In this document: positions 16,504-24,152 of the stretch, piece by piece
Layout: the number at the start of each line of letters is the position of its first letter
Numbering within the stretch: the first letter of the stretch is position 1
NCBI GenBank assembly: GCA_030538115.1
Contig: JAUNUP010000006.1
Coordinates: 137,984-201,983 of the forward strand
Reading direction: 5' to 3'
Length of the DNA: 64,000 nucleotides
Source: Dermatophilus congolensis
Lineage (GTDB): Bacteria > Actinomycetota > Actinomycetes > Actinomycetales > Dermatophilaceae
Position numbers and translations under genes: made by a program
The notes under the pieces: generated by a model
Told to the model about the DNA's origin: nothing
Database searches by the model: none
What the model saw: only the letters and a program-made list of their open reading frames with translations

Positions 16504-17998
16504 GGTCGTTCTCGAACTACGCAAGGTCAGTAAGTCGTTCGGAGCGGTGAAGGCTGTGACCGACGTCGATCTCGAGGTGCGTGCCGGAGAGGTACACGTG
16601 CTGCTCGGCGAGAACGGCGCCGGCAAGTCGACGCTCATCAAGATGATCGCCGGTGTGCACGAACCCGATTCGGGCGAGATCGCCGTCGACGGCACGGTCG
16701 TGCGCATCGCCGACACCCGCGCCTCCGAGAAGCTCGGCATCGCGACGATCCACCAAGAGCTCAACCTCGTGCCGGGCCTTTCGGTGGCCGAGAACATCGC
16801 GCTGGGCCACATGCCGACCAAGCACGGCCTCGTCGACCGCCGCGCCATGCGCCGCAACGCCGAGGAGGCGATCGCCCGCATCGGTCTCAAGGTCGATGTC
16901 GACCGCCCGGTGGGCACGCTCGGCATCGCCCGCCAGCAGCTCGTCGAGATCGCCAAGGCCCTGGCGATGGACGCCCGCATCCTCATCCTCGACGAACCCA
17001 CCGCAGCGCTGACGAACGCGGAGACCGAACTGCTCTTCAACGTCGTCCGCGAGCTACGAGAGGCGGGCGTGGCGATGGTCTTCATCAGCCACCACCTCGA
17101 CGAGATCGCCGAGATCGGCGACCGCATCACCGTGCTGCGCGACGGCCGCTACGTCGACACCCGCCCCCGTGGCGTGACGGAGGCCGACCTCATCGCCCTC
17201 ATGGTCGGCCGCGACATCGACGACCTCTACCCCCGCCGCCGCAGCGAGCCCGGCGAGCCTGTGCTCGAGGTGCGCGACCTGACCATGCCGGGGGTGTTCG
17301 AGGAGATCTCGTTCACTGCCCGCGCCGGTGAGGTCGTGGGTCTGGCCGGTCTCATGGGCGCCGGTCGCACGGAGGTGCTGCGCGCCATCGCCGGAGCCGA
17401 TCCGTACGCCTCCGGGCAGGTCACTGTGCACGGCAAGGCGCTGCCCAAGCGCGACGTCGCCCGCGCGGTGGCGGCCGGGGTCGGCATGGTGCCCGAAGAC
17501 CGCAAGACCTCGGGCCTCGTGCTCGACGCCCCGATCGTGGAGAACCTCGGCTACGCGACCCTGCGCAGCACCGGGCGCCTGGGCCTCGCCGACCGCGCGG
17601 GCCAGCGCAAACGCGGCAAGGATGTCGCCGAGCGCCTGCGCATCCGCCTCGCCTCCCTCGACCAGCCCGTCAAGGGCCTGTCAGGCGGCAACCAGCAGAA
17701 GGTCGTGTTCGGGCGATGGTTCATGGCCGGCTCCGACGTGCTGCTGCTCGACGAGCCCACCCGCGGAGTCGACGTGGGCGCCAAGGTCGAGATCTACGAG
17801 CTCGTCAACGACATCACGGCCGGAGGCGGCACCGTCGTGTTGGCCAGCAGCGACCTCCCCGAGGTCATCAGCATGAGCGACCGTGTGCTCGTCATGGCGC
17901 ACGGCCGCATCGTCGGAGAACTACCGGCAGACCAGGCCACCCAAGACGCGGTGATGACCCTGGCCGTCAAGGAGGTCGATTCGTCCCGTGTCCGCTGA
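16496..17998 (+). CDS. rbsA: sugar ABC transporter ATP-binding protein (RbsA-type)
   Basis: 500 aa with two fused ABC ATPase domains, as in RbsA/MglA/XylG. Domain 1 has Walker A GENGAGKST (residues 38-46), a divergent signature, and Walker B ILILDEPTAALT. Domain 2 has a degenerate Walker A (GLMGAGRTE), signature LSGGNQQK and Walker B VLLLDEPTRGVDVG. The GTG start overlaps the regulator gene by 8 bp and the stop overlaps the permease gene by 11 bp, so translation is coupled. It energises uptake of a monosaccharide, probably ribose, at the inner face of the membrane. Confidence 0.9.
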   Translation: MGEVVLELRKVSKSFGAVKAVTDVDLEVRAGEVHVLLGENGAGKSTLIKMIAGVHEPDSGEIAVDGTVVRIADTRASEKLGIATIHQELNLVPGLSVAENIALGHMPTKHGLVDRRAMRRNAEEAIARIGLKVDVDRPVGTLGIARQQLVEIAKALAMDARILILDEPTAALTNAETELLFNVVRELREAGVAMVFISHHLDEIAEIGDRITVLRDGRYVDTRPRGVTEADLIALMVGRDIDDLYPRRRSEPGEPVLEVRDLTMPGVFEEISFTARAGEVVGLAGLMGAGRTEVLRAIAGADPYASGQVTVHGKALPKRDVARAVAAGVGMVPEDRKTSGLVLDAPIVENLGYATLRSTGRLGLADRAGQRKRGKDVAERLRIRLASLDQPVKGLSGGNQQKVVFGRWFMAGSDVLLLDEPTRGVDVGAKVEIYELVNDITAGGGTVVLASSDLPEVISMSDRVLVMAHGRIVGELPADQATQDAVMTLAVKEVDSSRVR

Positions 17999-18977
17999 AA
18001 CCCCCACCTCCACAGTGGCAAAGACGGCCCCGAAGGCGAGCGCGAAGTCGCGTTTCGTCGACTGGCTCGCGCAGAACGGTGCCCTGGTCGGGCTCGTGCT
18101 GGTCTGCCTCATCATGTTTATCGCGACCCCCAACTTTCTCGTGCCGCAGAACCTGCTCAACGTGGGTGTGCAGGCCGCAGTGACGGCGGTGCTCGCGTTC
18201 GGCATGACCTACGTCATCGTGACGGCGGGCATCGACCTGTCGGTCGGGTCGGTGGCGGCCCTCTCCGCGATCAGTGCGGGATGGCTGGTCACGACGGGCG
18301 GCATGCCCGGGTGGATGGCTCTGCTCGCCGCGCCCGTCGTGGGCCTGATCGCGGGTGCGGTCTCCGGGGCCGCGGTCGCCTATGGCAAGCTCCCCGCGTT
18401 CATCGCCACGCTCGCGATGCTGTCGATCGCCCGAGGCCTGGCCCTCGTCGTCTCCGGAGGCCGACCGATCGGCATGCCCCCGGAGGTGTCGTGGCTCGGC
18501 GGCTCGCTCGGCCCGATCCCGGTGCCGATCCTCGTGCTGCTGGTCGCCTGGGGCGTCACCGCGTTCATCCTCAACAAGACGGTCTTCGGCCGCTCGCTCT
18601 ACGCGATCGGCGGCAACGAGGAGGCCGCGCGCCTCGCCGGTCTGCCGGTGAAGCGCACGATCGCCTCCGTCTACGCCCTCGCCGGACTGTTCTCCGGAGT
18701 GGCGGGGCTCGTGCTCGCCGGGCGTCTCGCCTCCGCGCAGCCGCAGGCCGCCGCGGGGTACGAGCTCGATGCCATCGCGGCGGTCGTCATCGGCGGGGCC
18801 AGCCTCGCGGGCGGCAGCGGCAAGGCCACCGGCACCCTCATCGGCGCGTTGATCCTCGCGGTCATCCGCAACGGACTCAACCTGCTCAACGTCACGGCGT
18901 TCTGGCAACAGGTCGTGATCGGCCTGGTCATCGCACTGGCCGTCGGCATCGACGTGCTGCGCAGCAAACGCGCCTGA
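17988..18977 (+). CDS. rbsC: sugar ABC transporter permease (RbsC-type)
   Basis: 329-aa polytopic membrane protein of the BPD_transp_2 family, with about 8-10 hydrophobic segments. Family hallmarks are GMTYVIVTAGIDLSVGSVAA in the second to third helix and the cytoplasmic loop FGRSLYAIGGNEEAARLAGL, which contacts the ATPase. The GTG start lies inside the end of the ATPase gene. It forms the channel for the sugar delivered by the binding protein encoded next. Confidence 0.9.
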   Translation: MSAETPTSTVAKTAPKASAKSRFVDWLAQNGALVGLVLVCLIMFIATPNFLVPQNLLNVGVQAAVTAVLAFGMTYVIVTAGIDLSVGSVAALSAISAGWLVTTGGMPGWMALLAAPVVGLIAGAVSGAAVAYGKLPAFIATLAMLSIARGLALVVSGGRPIGMPPEVSWLGGSLGPIPVPILVLLVAWGVTAFILNKTVFGRSLYAIGGNEEAARLAGLPVKRTIASVYALAGLFSGVAGLVLAGRLASAQPQAAAGYELDAIAAVVIGGASLAGGSGKATGTLIGALILAVIRNGLNLLNVTAFWQQVVIGLVIALAVGIDVLRSKRA

Positions 18978-19081
18978 CCCCACAAGCCGGTGGCCGGGAC
19001 GCGCCATCCCCCTGGACTCCCGGCCACCTTCAACCCACCCTCAACACCCCGCCGAACGGCGGATTCACCAGGAGGTACGCA

Positions 19082-20056
19082 ATGTCGCGTCGAATCGTCC
19101 GATCCACGTTCACGGTGGCCACAGTGGCTGCTCTCGCCCTCGGTGCGAGCGCCTGCAACCGCGGCGGCACCGACCCGGCGCCTGGCGGCACCAGCGCGGC
19201 CGACGGAGGCGGTGCGGGCAAGACCATCACGCTCGCCGTCTCCACGCTGAACAACCCGTTCTTCGTCGACCTGCGTGACGGCGCCCAAGAGGCCGCAACG
19301 GCGGCGGGCGCGACGCTCAACGTCGCCGATGCCCAGAACGACCCGGCCACGCAGGCCAACCAACTCGCCGACGCGGTGACCAAGACGGTCAGTGCGATCG
19401 TCATCAACCCGGTCGACTCCGACGCCGCCGGCTCGGCCGTGACCCCGGCCAACAACGCAAAGATCCCCGTGATCGCGGTCGACCGCGTCGTCAACGGCGC
19501 CACCGTCGCAACCACGGTGAGCAGCGACAACGTCGACGGCGGCAAGCAGGCCGCAGAGGCGCTCGCCAAGTCGGTCGGCGAGAAGGGCGACATCATCGTT
19601 CTGCAGGGTGTGCCCGGCACCTCCGCGAGCCGCGACCGTGGCCAGGGCTTCACCGAGGGCATCAAGGCGTTCCCGAACATCAAGGTCGTCGCCTCGCAGC
19701 CCGCCAACTTCGACCGCACGCAGGGCCTGAACGTGGCCACCAACCTGCTGCAGAGCCACCCGAACGTGGTCGGCATCTTCGCAGAGAACGACGAGATGGC
19801 CCTCGGTGCCGTGCAGGCCCTCGGCGCCAAGGCCGGCGCGAACGTCAAGGTCTTCGGCTTCGACGGCACCGCCGACGGGCTCAAGGCCGTGCAGGCCGGC
19901 ACGATGATCGGCACCGTTGCCCAGCAGCCCAAGGAGCTCGGCAAGGTCGCGGTCGAGAACGCCCTCAAGGCCATCGGAGGCGAGAGCCTCGCCGACGCCG
20001 TGCCGGTGCCCGTCAAGACGGTCTCGAAGGAGAACGTCAACGAGTTCATGCCGTGA
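19082..20056 (+). CDS. rbsB: sugar-binding lipoprotein of ABC transporter (RbsB-type)
   Basis: 324 aa. A lipobox (LALGASACNR) indicates lipid anchoring outside the membrane. The binding fold starts with KTITLAVSTLNNPFFVDLRD and includes DAQNDPATQANQL, the hinge-region IVINPVDSD, TSASRDRGQGF and IFAENDEMALGA, all typical of ribose-binding proteins. ATG 19082 follows an AGGAGG site at 7 nt. It captures the sugar and presents it to the RbsC-type permease. Confidence 0.9.
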   Translation: MSRRIVRSTFTVATVAALALGASACNRGGTDPAPGGTSAADGGGAGKTITLAVSTLNNPFFVDLRDGAQEAATAAGATLNVADAQNDPATQANQLADAVTKTVSAIVINPVDSDAAGSAVTPANNAKIPVIAVDRVVNGATVATTVSSDNVDGGKQAAEALAKSVGEKGDIIVLQGVPGTSASRDRGQGFTEGIKAFPNIKVVASQPANFDRTQGLNVATNLLQSHPNVVGIFAENDEMALGAVQALGAKAGANVKVFGFDGTADGLKAVQAGTMIGTVAQQPKELGKVAVENALKAIGGESLADAVPVPVKTVSKENVNEFMP

Positions 20057-20073
20057 GGCGACCCGTCCCCGCA

Positions 20074-20107
20074 GTGACGGCCCGCTCCCGTGCGGGCGGG
20101 CCGTCAC
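20074..20107 (+). terminator. intercistronic hairpin between rbsB and rbsD
   Basis: GTGACGGCCCGC and GCGGGCCGTCAC form a perfect 12-bp stem with a 10-nt loop. It begins 18 bp after the rbsB stop and ends 13 bp before the rbsD start. It may stabilise the upstream message or attenuate rbsD. Confidence 0.6.
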
Positions 20108-20120
20108 CGGCGGTGCCGCG

Positions 20121-20540
20121 ATGAGGCGCTCGGGCGTGTTGCACGGCGAACTCGCGCACCGGTTGGCGTTGCTCGGCCACACCGACAGGTTCGTCGTGGC
20201 GGATCGCGGGCTGCCGCTCCCCCGGAGCCTGCCCGTGATCGACCTGGCCCTCGTGCCCGGCCTGGTGCCGTTCGAGGTGGTTCTCGACGCGCTGCTCGGG
20301 GAGGTCGTGGTGCAGGCCCACGTCTACGCGGCCGAGGCGAGAGAACGTGGCGACGACGCGGTGGCCGGGGTGGTCATGGGCTGGCTCGCCTCCCGCGCGA
20401 CCTTGATCGGCCCTGGGCAGGCCGTTCCGCACGAGGAGTTCAAGCAGCTCCTGGCCGATGAGCGGGTCGCGTTCGCCGTGCGAACCGGCGAGGAGACTCC
20501 GTACGCCAACGTCATCCTCGAGGCCGGCGTGCCGTTCTGA
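20121..20540 (+). CDS. rbsD: D-ribose pyranase
   Basis: 139-aa RbsD/FucU-family mutarotase that converts beta-pyranose ribose to the furanose form. Family features are the N-terminal GVLHGELAHRLALLGHTD (with the catalytic-type His), VVADRGLPLPRSLPVIDLAL and the C-terminal RTGEETPYANVILEAGVPF. It is the last gene of the operon. No ribokinase follows, so phosphorylation must be encoded elsewhere. Confidence 0.9.
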   Translation: MRRSGVLHGELAHRLALLGHTDRFVVADRGLPLPRSLPVIDLALVPGLVPFEVVLDALLGEVVVQAHVYAAEARERGDDAVAGVVMGWLASRATLIGPGQAVPHEEFKQLLADERVAFAVRTGEETPYANVILEAGVPF

Positions 20541-20655
20541 TCCGATGTCACGTAGCTGTGATGCCGGTGCCGATACGTCGATACATCGCGTCCGTAGCGT
20601 TCATGGTGAGGTCGACGGAAGGGATCCGATCGACAGCGTTCGATCGGAAGGAACG

Positions 20656-21228
20656 ATGATGAAGGTCACCATGTACGCCGCAGCAGCGCTGGTTCTCGTG
20701 GGCGCGCTCACCGGATGCGCGGGAGCCGCCTCCACGGGTGGCCCCGTCACAGCAGCCGACACGAGTGCTGCCACCGCAACGCAGACGAGCCGCCCGGCCG
20801 CGTCGCAGACGGCCACCCCCGTCAGCACCACGGCCCCGGCGCGCCCCTCGGAGTCGGGCCTGCCCGCTCCGGCGAAGAGCGACAGCTCCAGCACCGGCAA
20901 CAACAACGGCACAGACAGCGCGGAGCCGGGCACGTCGTTCACCGCGTACGGGCAGAGCGTGGCCTGGCGCGCGGTGGTCGACAAGGGCGTGCTCACGACG
21001 GAGGGCCCGGTCGTCGGTGAACGCAAGGTCGAGGTAGAACGCAGCGCCTTCGCCAAGGGCGTCGACTTCACCGGCAAAGACGGGCGCACCGAGATCACCC
21101 TCACCGTGCAGTCGGGCAGCTGCATCGACTCCGCGGGAGACACAGGGATGAAGGCGATCCTGTCGGTCGGCGACCGCCGGCTGCAGGGCTGCGCGGTCGA
21201 GGGAGGCTACGAACTCACCGAGAACTGA
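20656..21228 (+). CDS. putative lipoprotein
   Basis: 190 aa. A short signal peptide with lipobox LVGALTGCAG is followed by a 75-residue Ser/Thr/Ala/Pro/Asn-rich linker. A compact domain of about 100 residues follows (AYGQSVAWRAVVDKGVLTTE; YELTEN end) with two Cys that could form a disulfide. I do not recognise the family. ATG 20656 has a GGAAGGA ribosome site. It is separate from the ribose operon by 115 bp and its 3' end overlaps the next, convergent gene by 14 bp. Confidence 0.6.
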   Translation: MMKVTMYAAAALVLVGALTGCAGAASTGGPVTAADTSAATATQTSRPAASQTATPVSTTAPARPSESGLPAPAKSDSSSTGNNNGTDSAEPGTSFTAYGQSVAWRAVVDKGVLTTEGPVVGERKVEVERSAFAKGVDFTGKDGRTEITLTVQSGSCIDSAGDTGMKAILSVGDRRLQGCAVEGGYELTEN

Positions 21229-21781
21229 GTGCCGCGCCTGCATCGGGCTCGTCGCCCGGAAGGTGGTAGACCTGCTGGGTCGCCTGCCCCGAGCCGAACG
21301 GCCCGGTGCTGGTCACAGTGAGTCTGCGGTAGGTGGCGATGCCGTCGCCGGCCACGAGGTTGTCGGCGACCACCCGTGCGGCCACCTCGACGTCTTTGCC
21401 CGACGCGCAGGTCGGCGAGCAGTCGTTGTACACGAGGGTGCCGAGCGCGGACGCCTGCGGCAGGCCCCAGTCGGTCCACGTGAGGTTCTCGAGAATCTCG
21501 CCACCGTCGGCGCACGCCAGCACGTACGAGGTGGGGCGTCGGATGCGGGAGTCACTCGTGCACTCCGCCAAGAACGTCGTATCTCCGGTGGCGACGCTCT
21601 GCTCCCCGGCCGCGCCGGTGGCGGGCACGCTCTGGCTGATCGGCGCCGGGTCGACGACGCTGCACGCCGTCGTCGTCAGTAACAGACCGGCCGCGAGCGC
21701 AGTGAGCACCGTCGACGTTCGGCGCGAACCCGTCGCGCACCCCGACATCCGCGCATCGTGCGCGTTCTCGCTGGTCGACAT
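21215..21781 (-). CDS. putative lipoprotein
   Basis: 188 aa. The signal sequence has lipobox LLTTTACSVV. The mature part holds four Cys (AECTSDSR; VLACADGG; NDCSPTCASG), suggesting two disulfides in a secreted, small beta-rich domain with TWTDWGLPQASALGTLVYND. No family is recognised. ATG 21781 is preceded by GAGAGG 7 nt upstream; an upstream ATG at 21841 would spoil the signal peptide. Its 3' end overlaps the convergent lipoprotein gene. Confidence 0.6.
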   Translation of the reverse strand: MSTSENAHDARMSGCATGSRRTSTVLTALAAGLLLTTTACSVVDPAPISQSVPATGAAGEQSVATGDTTFLAECTSDSRIRRPTSYVLACADGGEILENLTWTDWGLPQASALGTLVYNDCSPTCASGKDVEVAARVVADNLVAGDGIATYRRLTVTSTGPFGSGQATQQVYHLPGDEPDAGAALSSR

Positions 21782-21907
21782 GGCTCGGCCTCTCGTGTGC
21801 GTGCAATCTCCTAACGGCACGCAGAGCGCCGTCAGCAGCACATTGGCATCGTCACATCACACGACGGTCTCTACGGCGCAACCGGCGCCCTACAACCGGC
21901 GCAGGGT

Positions 21908-22294
21908 TCAGGGTTGGTGGGAGCCGCGCGTTCCGTCGGACCGGCGCCAGTCGACGACGAGGCCCTCCTTAGCCCCGAACTTGGCGAGGTGGCGACCGAC
22001 GACATCTTCGAGGCCGGCGAGTTGCCCCGGGTCGGAGCCGGTCACGTCTATCACCAGCGTCGCCTCCTCCGCCCGCACCGTGGCGCGACCGGAGCCGAGT
22101 TGCATCCAGCCAGAGGCGGATTCAGCCGACCATTCGCCGCCGTGCCGCCGCGACATGTGCGACACGAGTTGCTTGCCGTAGCGCTCAGGGCGCTCGGTCG
22201 CGACGCGAGCGGTGCTGGTCGCAGTGCGGCCACCGGTCAGACCGCGGACACCCCGGCGAAGGGTGTCGAGAAACTTAGGTACACCTAATTGCAT
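21908..22294 (-). CDS. DUF2218-family protein
   Basis: 128 aa. The core RPERYGKQLVSHMSRRHGGE, with later residues EATLVIDVTGSD and LEDVVGRHLAKFGAKE, matches DUF2218, a small cytosolic family often found near siderophore or iron genes. ATG 22294 is preceded by TACGGT ending 6 nt upstream, a -10 box fitting a leaderless transcript. A TTAGGT-AC-ACCTAA palindrome lies just inside the coding start and resembles half-sites of DtxR/IdeR boxes. Iron control is inferred, and function is unknown. Confidence 0.65.
   Translation of the reverse strand: MQLGVPKFLDTLRRGVRGLTGGRTATSTARVATERPERYGKQLVSHMSRRHGGEWSAESASGWMQLGSGRATVRAEEATLVIDVTGSDPGQLAGLEDVVGRHLAKFGAKEGLVVDWRRSDGTRGSHQP
22275..22288. promoter_or_regulatory. 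DtxR-like palindrome at the DUF2218 start
   Basis: TTAGGT-AC-ACCTAA is a perfect 14-bp palindrome. Its half-sites match the ends of the DtxR/IdeR consensus, but the usual 7-nt centre is reduced to 2 nt. It covers codons 3-7 of the gene, just downstream of the probable transcription start. Confidence 0.4.
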
Positions 22295-22382
22295 CGGTTC
22301 ACCGTACCGAATCCGGTGGCACCACCGCCACGTCGATGCGTCCGACGGCCACTTCCCAGCCGCTGCCAGACACTGCCCGCAG

Positions 22383-23333
22383 CTACGCGGACACGCCGCC
22401 GTTCGCCGATTCGGCGTCCTCCGTCTGGTCGGCCTCGGATAGGCCCTTCGCCAGCGGGTCGGCCGCGATGGCGGCGAGCAGATCGGCGAGCGTGCCGGGC
22501 ACGGTGTACTGCGGCCACTGCCCCGATTCGAGGTAGACGAGCCGCAGCGCGTCGTGCTCGCGCGCCATCGCCACCTCACGAGAGGCCATCTGCACGTCGT
22601 AGCCGTGGCTGAGATGCACCATCCACACGGGAACCTGGTACTTCGGGATGAGGTCCATGCACGGAAAGAAGTCGTGGTCGGCCGGAAAGTGGCCGACCAT
22701 CGCGATGTCCTCGGGGTCGGGCTGGTGCACCCACGATCCGTCGTCGCCCCACCCCAGGCAGTACTCGCGCTCGGCCCGCAGTTCTTCCATGTCGCTCATG
22801 AACCAGTCGATCGAGCCGTTGAGCACGACCACGTCGAGCACCCGATCTGCAGCTTCGCGGCCGACTCCTGTGGCGCCGAGGCAGAAGCGGGTGCGCATCG
22901 CCTCCTTGAAGTAGTCGGAGGCGGCGAAGTCGCAGATCTCCCGCATCTCGTCGCGGGTGCGCACGATGCTTCCGCCGACCGCGACGCCGGCGGCGAACAG
23001 GTCGGGGCGGGCCGAAACGGCCTCCGTCATGCACAGGCTGCCGTGATCGTGGCCGACGAGTATCGGTGTGACGTCAAGATGCTCGGCCGTGGCGATGAGG
23101 CACTGGTACACGGAGAAGGGGGTGCGCATCGTGCACGTCGACTGGCCGTGACCGGGCAGATCGACGGCGAGGACGCGGCAGGTGCGGGCGAGCGGAATCG
23201 CGACCCTGTCCCAGTTCATCGCGCACATACCCAGAGCGTGCACCAGCAGCACGACCGGGCCATGACCGCCGTAGTCGCGTACCGCCAGGGTGCCGTCTTC
23301 GAAAGGCACACGAAGCGTTGCCGGCGAATTCAC
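22383..23333 (-). CDS. alpha/beta hydrolase, Asp-nucleophile (dehalogenase/epoxide-hydrolase-like) type
   Basis: 316 aa. The fold is clear: oxyanion region LLVHALGMCAMNWDRVAIPL, DLPGHGQS, and nucleophile elbow LVGHDHGSL. The elbow carries Asp instead of Ser, as in haloalkane dehalogenases and epoxide hydrolases. The catalytic-His segment, usually GHWPQxExP, here reads ESGQWPQYTVPG, with Gln in place of His, so classical hydrolysis may be impaired. No signal peptide is present. ATG 23333 follows a gene-free 264-bp region shared with a divergent sigma-factor gene. Confidence 0.75.
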   Translation of the reverse strand: MNSPATLRVPFEDGTLAVRDYGGHGPVVLLVHALGMCAMNWDRVAIPLARTCRVLAVDLPGHGQSTCTMRTPFSVYQCLIATAEHLDVTPILVGHDHGSLCMTEAVSARPDLFAAGVAVGGSIVRTRDEMREICDFAASDYFKEAMRTRFCLGATGVGREAADRVLDVVVLNGSIDWFMSDMEELRAEREYCLGWGDDGSWVHQPDPEDIAMVGHFPADHDFFPCMDLIPKYQVPVWMVHLSHGYDVQMASREVAMAREHDALRLVYLESGQWPQYTVPGTLADLLAAIAADPLAKGLSEADQTEDAESANGGVSA

Positions 23334-23597
23334 GGCACCACGCTACCGCAGCCGCGCGTGGCACTGCCCGGCGTATACCTGGCGGCCAGGCGCCGTTCAC
23401 CATGCTCACGACGCTCCGCGCGGGAAGATCGCGCGCGAATCGCTCACGCCACCACGGCTTTCACTACCCTCGCCTGCGCGCAGCTGTGCTCCCTTGCCGT
23501 GTTCATCGCGGCTGACGGTATGCATACGGTGGGTGACGCGATCACCTCTCGCGCGGGCCGCTGTCACACTCGCACCGATGCCGGACAGGAGGTGTAT

Positions 23598-24152
23598 GTG
23601 AACAGTTCAGAGCAAGAACGGTTCGAAGCCGTGTACGCCCACGCGTACGACGACGTGCTTCGGTTCGTTCAACGACGTATGTACGCCTCCGATGTCGGGC
23701 TGGCCGAAGACGTGGTCGCCGACGCGATGCTCGTGGCCTGGCGCCGGGTCGGCGAATTGCCCGTCGAGTTGGGCGACGCCCGAGCCTGGCTGTTCGGCAT
23801 CGCCCGAAACTGTCTGCTCAACTCCGCCCGGTCGCTGCGTCGGCACGACGCGCTCGGAGTGCGAGTGGCACAGGCCTCCGGCAGCGGCACCACTCCAGAC
23901 GCGGCCGACGCGGTCGCCACCCAGGTCGATCTGACAGTCGCCTGGGAGAAGCTCTCTCCCGCCGACCAGGAGGTTGTGGGCCTCGCGGTCTTCGAAGGCC
24001 TCACCTCCGCCCAGGCCGCCGCGGTCATCGGTACGACCTCCGGCGCCTTCCGAATCCGCCTATCACGCGCGCGTGCCGCGTTGCGACGCCACCTCGAGGG
24101 CGCCGCACAGCGCCTGCACGAGACCGCACCGTACGAGGGGACGCGCTCATGA
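23598..24152 (+). CDS. ECF-type RNA polymerase sigma factor
   Basis: 184 aa. Region 2 is FEAVYAHAYDDVLRFVQRRM through AEDVVADAMLVAWRR, and region 4 is LSPADQEVVGLAVFEGLTSA followed by QAAAVIGTTSGAFRIRLSRA. These bind the -10 and -35 of target promoters. GTG 23598 has a perfect AGGAGG site 5 nt upstream; the long upstream frame is not supported. The stop overlaps the start of the next gene (ATGA), which encodes a one-pass membrane protein and is probably its anti-sigma partner, so the pair should respond to an envelope signal. Confidence 0.9.
   Translation: MNSSEQERFEAVYAHAYDDVLRFVQRRMYASDVGLAEDVVADAMLVAWRRVGELPVELGDARAWLFGIARNCLLNSARSLRRHDALGVRVAQASGSGTTPDAADAVATQVDLTVAWEKLSPADQEVVGLAVFEGLTSAQAAAVIGTTSGAFRIRLSRARAALRRHLEGAAQRLHETAPYEGTRS

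Noticed and set aside
22554..23597. N-terminal extension of the sigma factor to 22554.
   Set aside because: The extra 348 residues have no homology and overlap the hydrolase gene; GTG 23598 with AGGAGG is the evident start.
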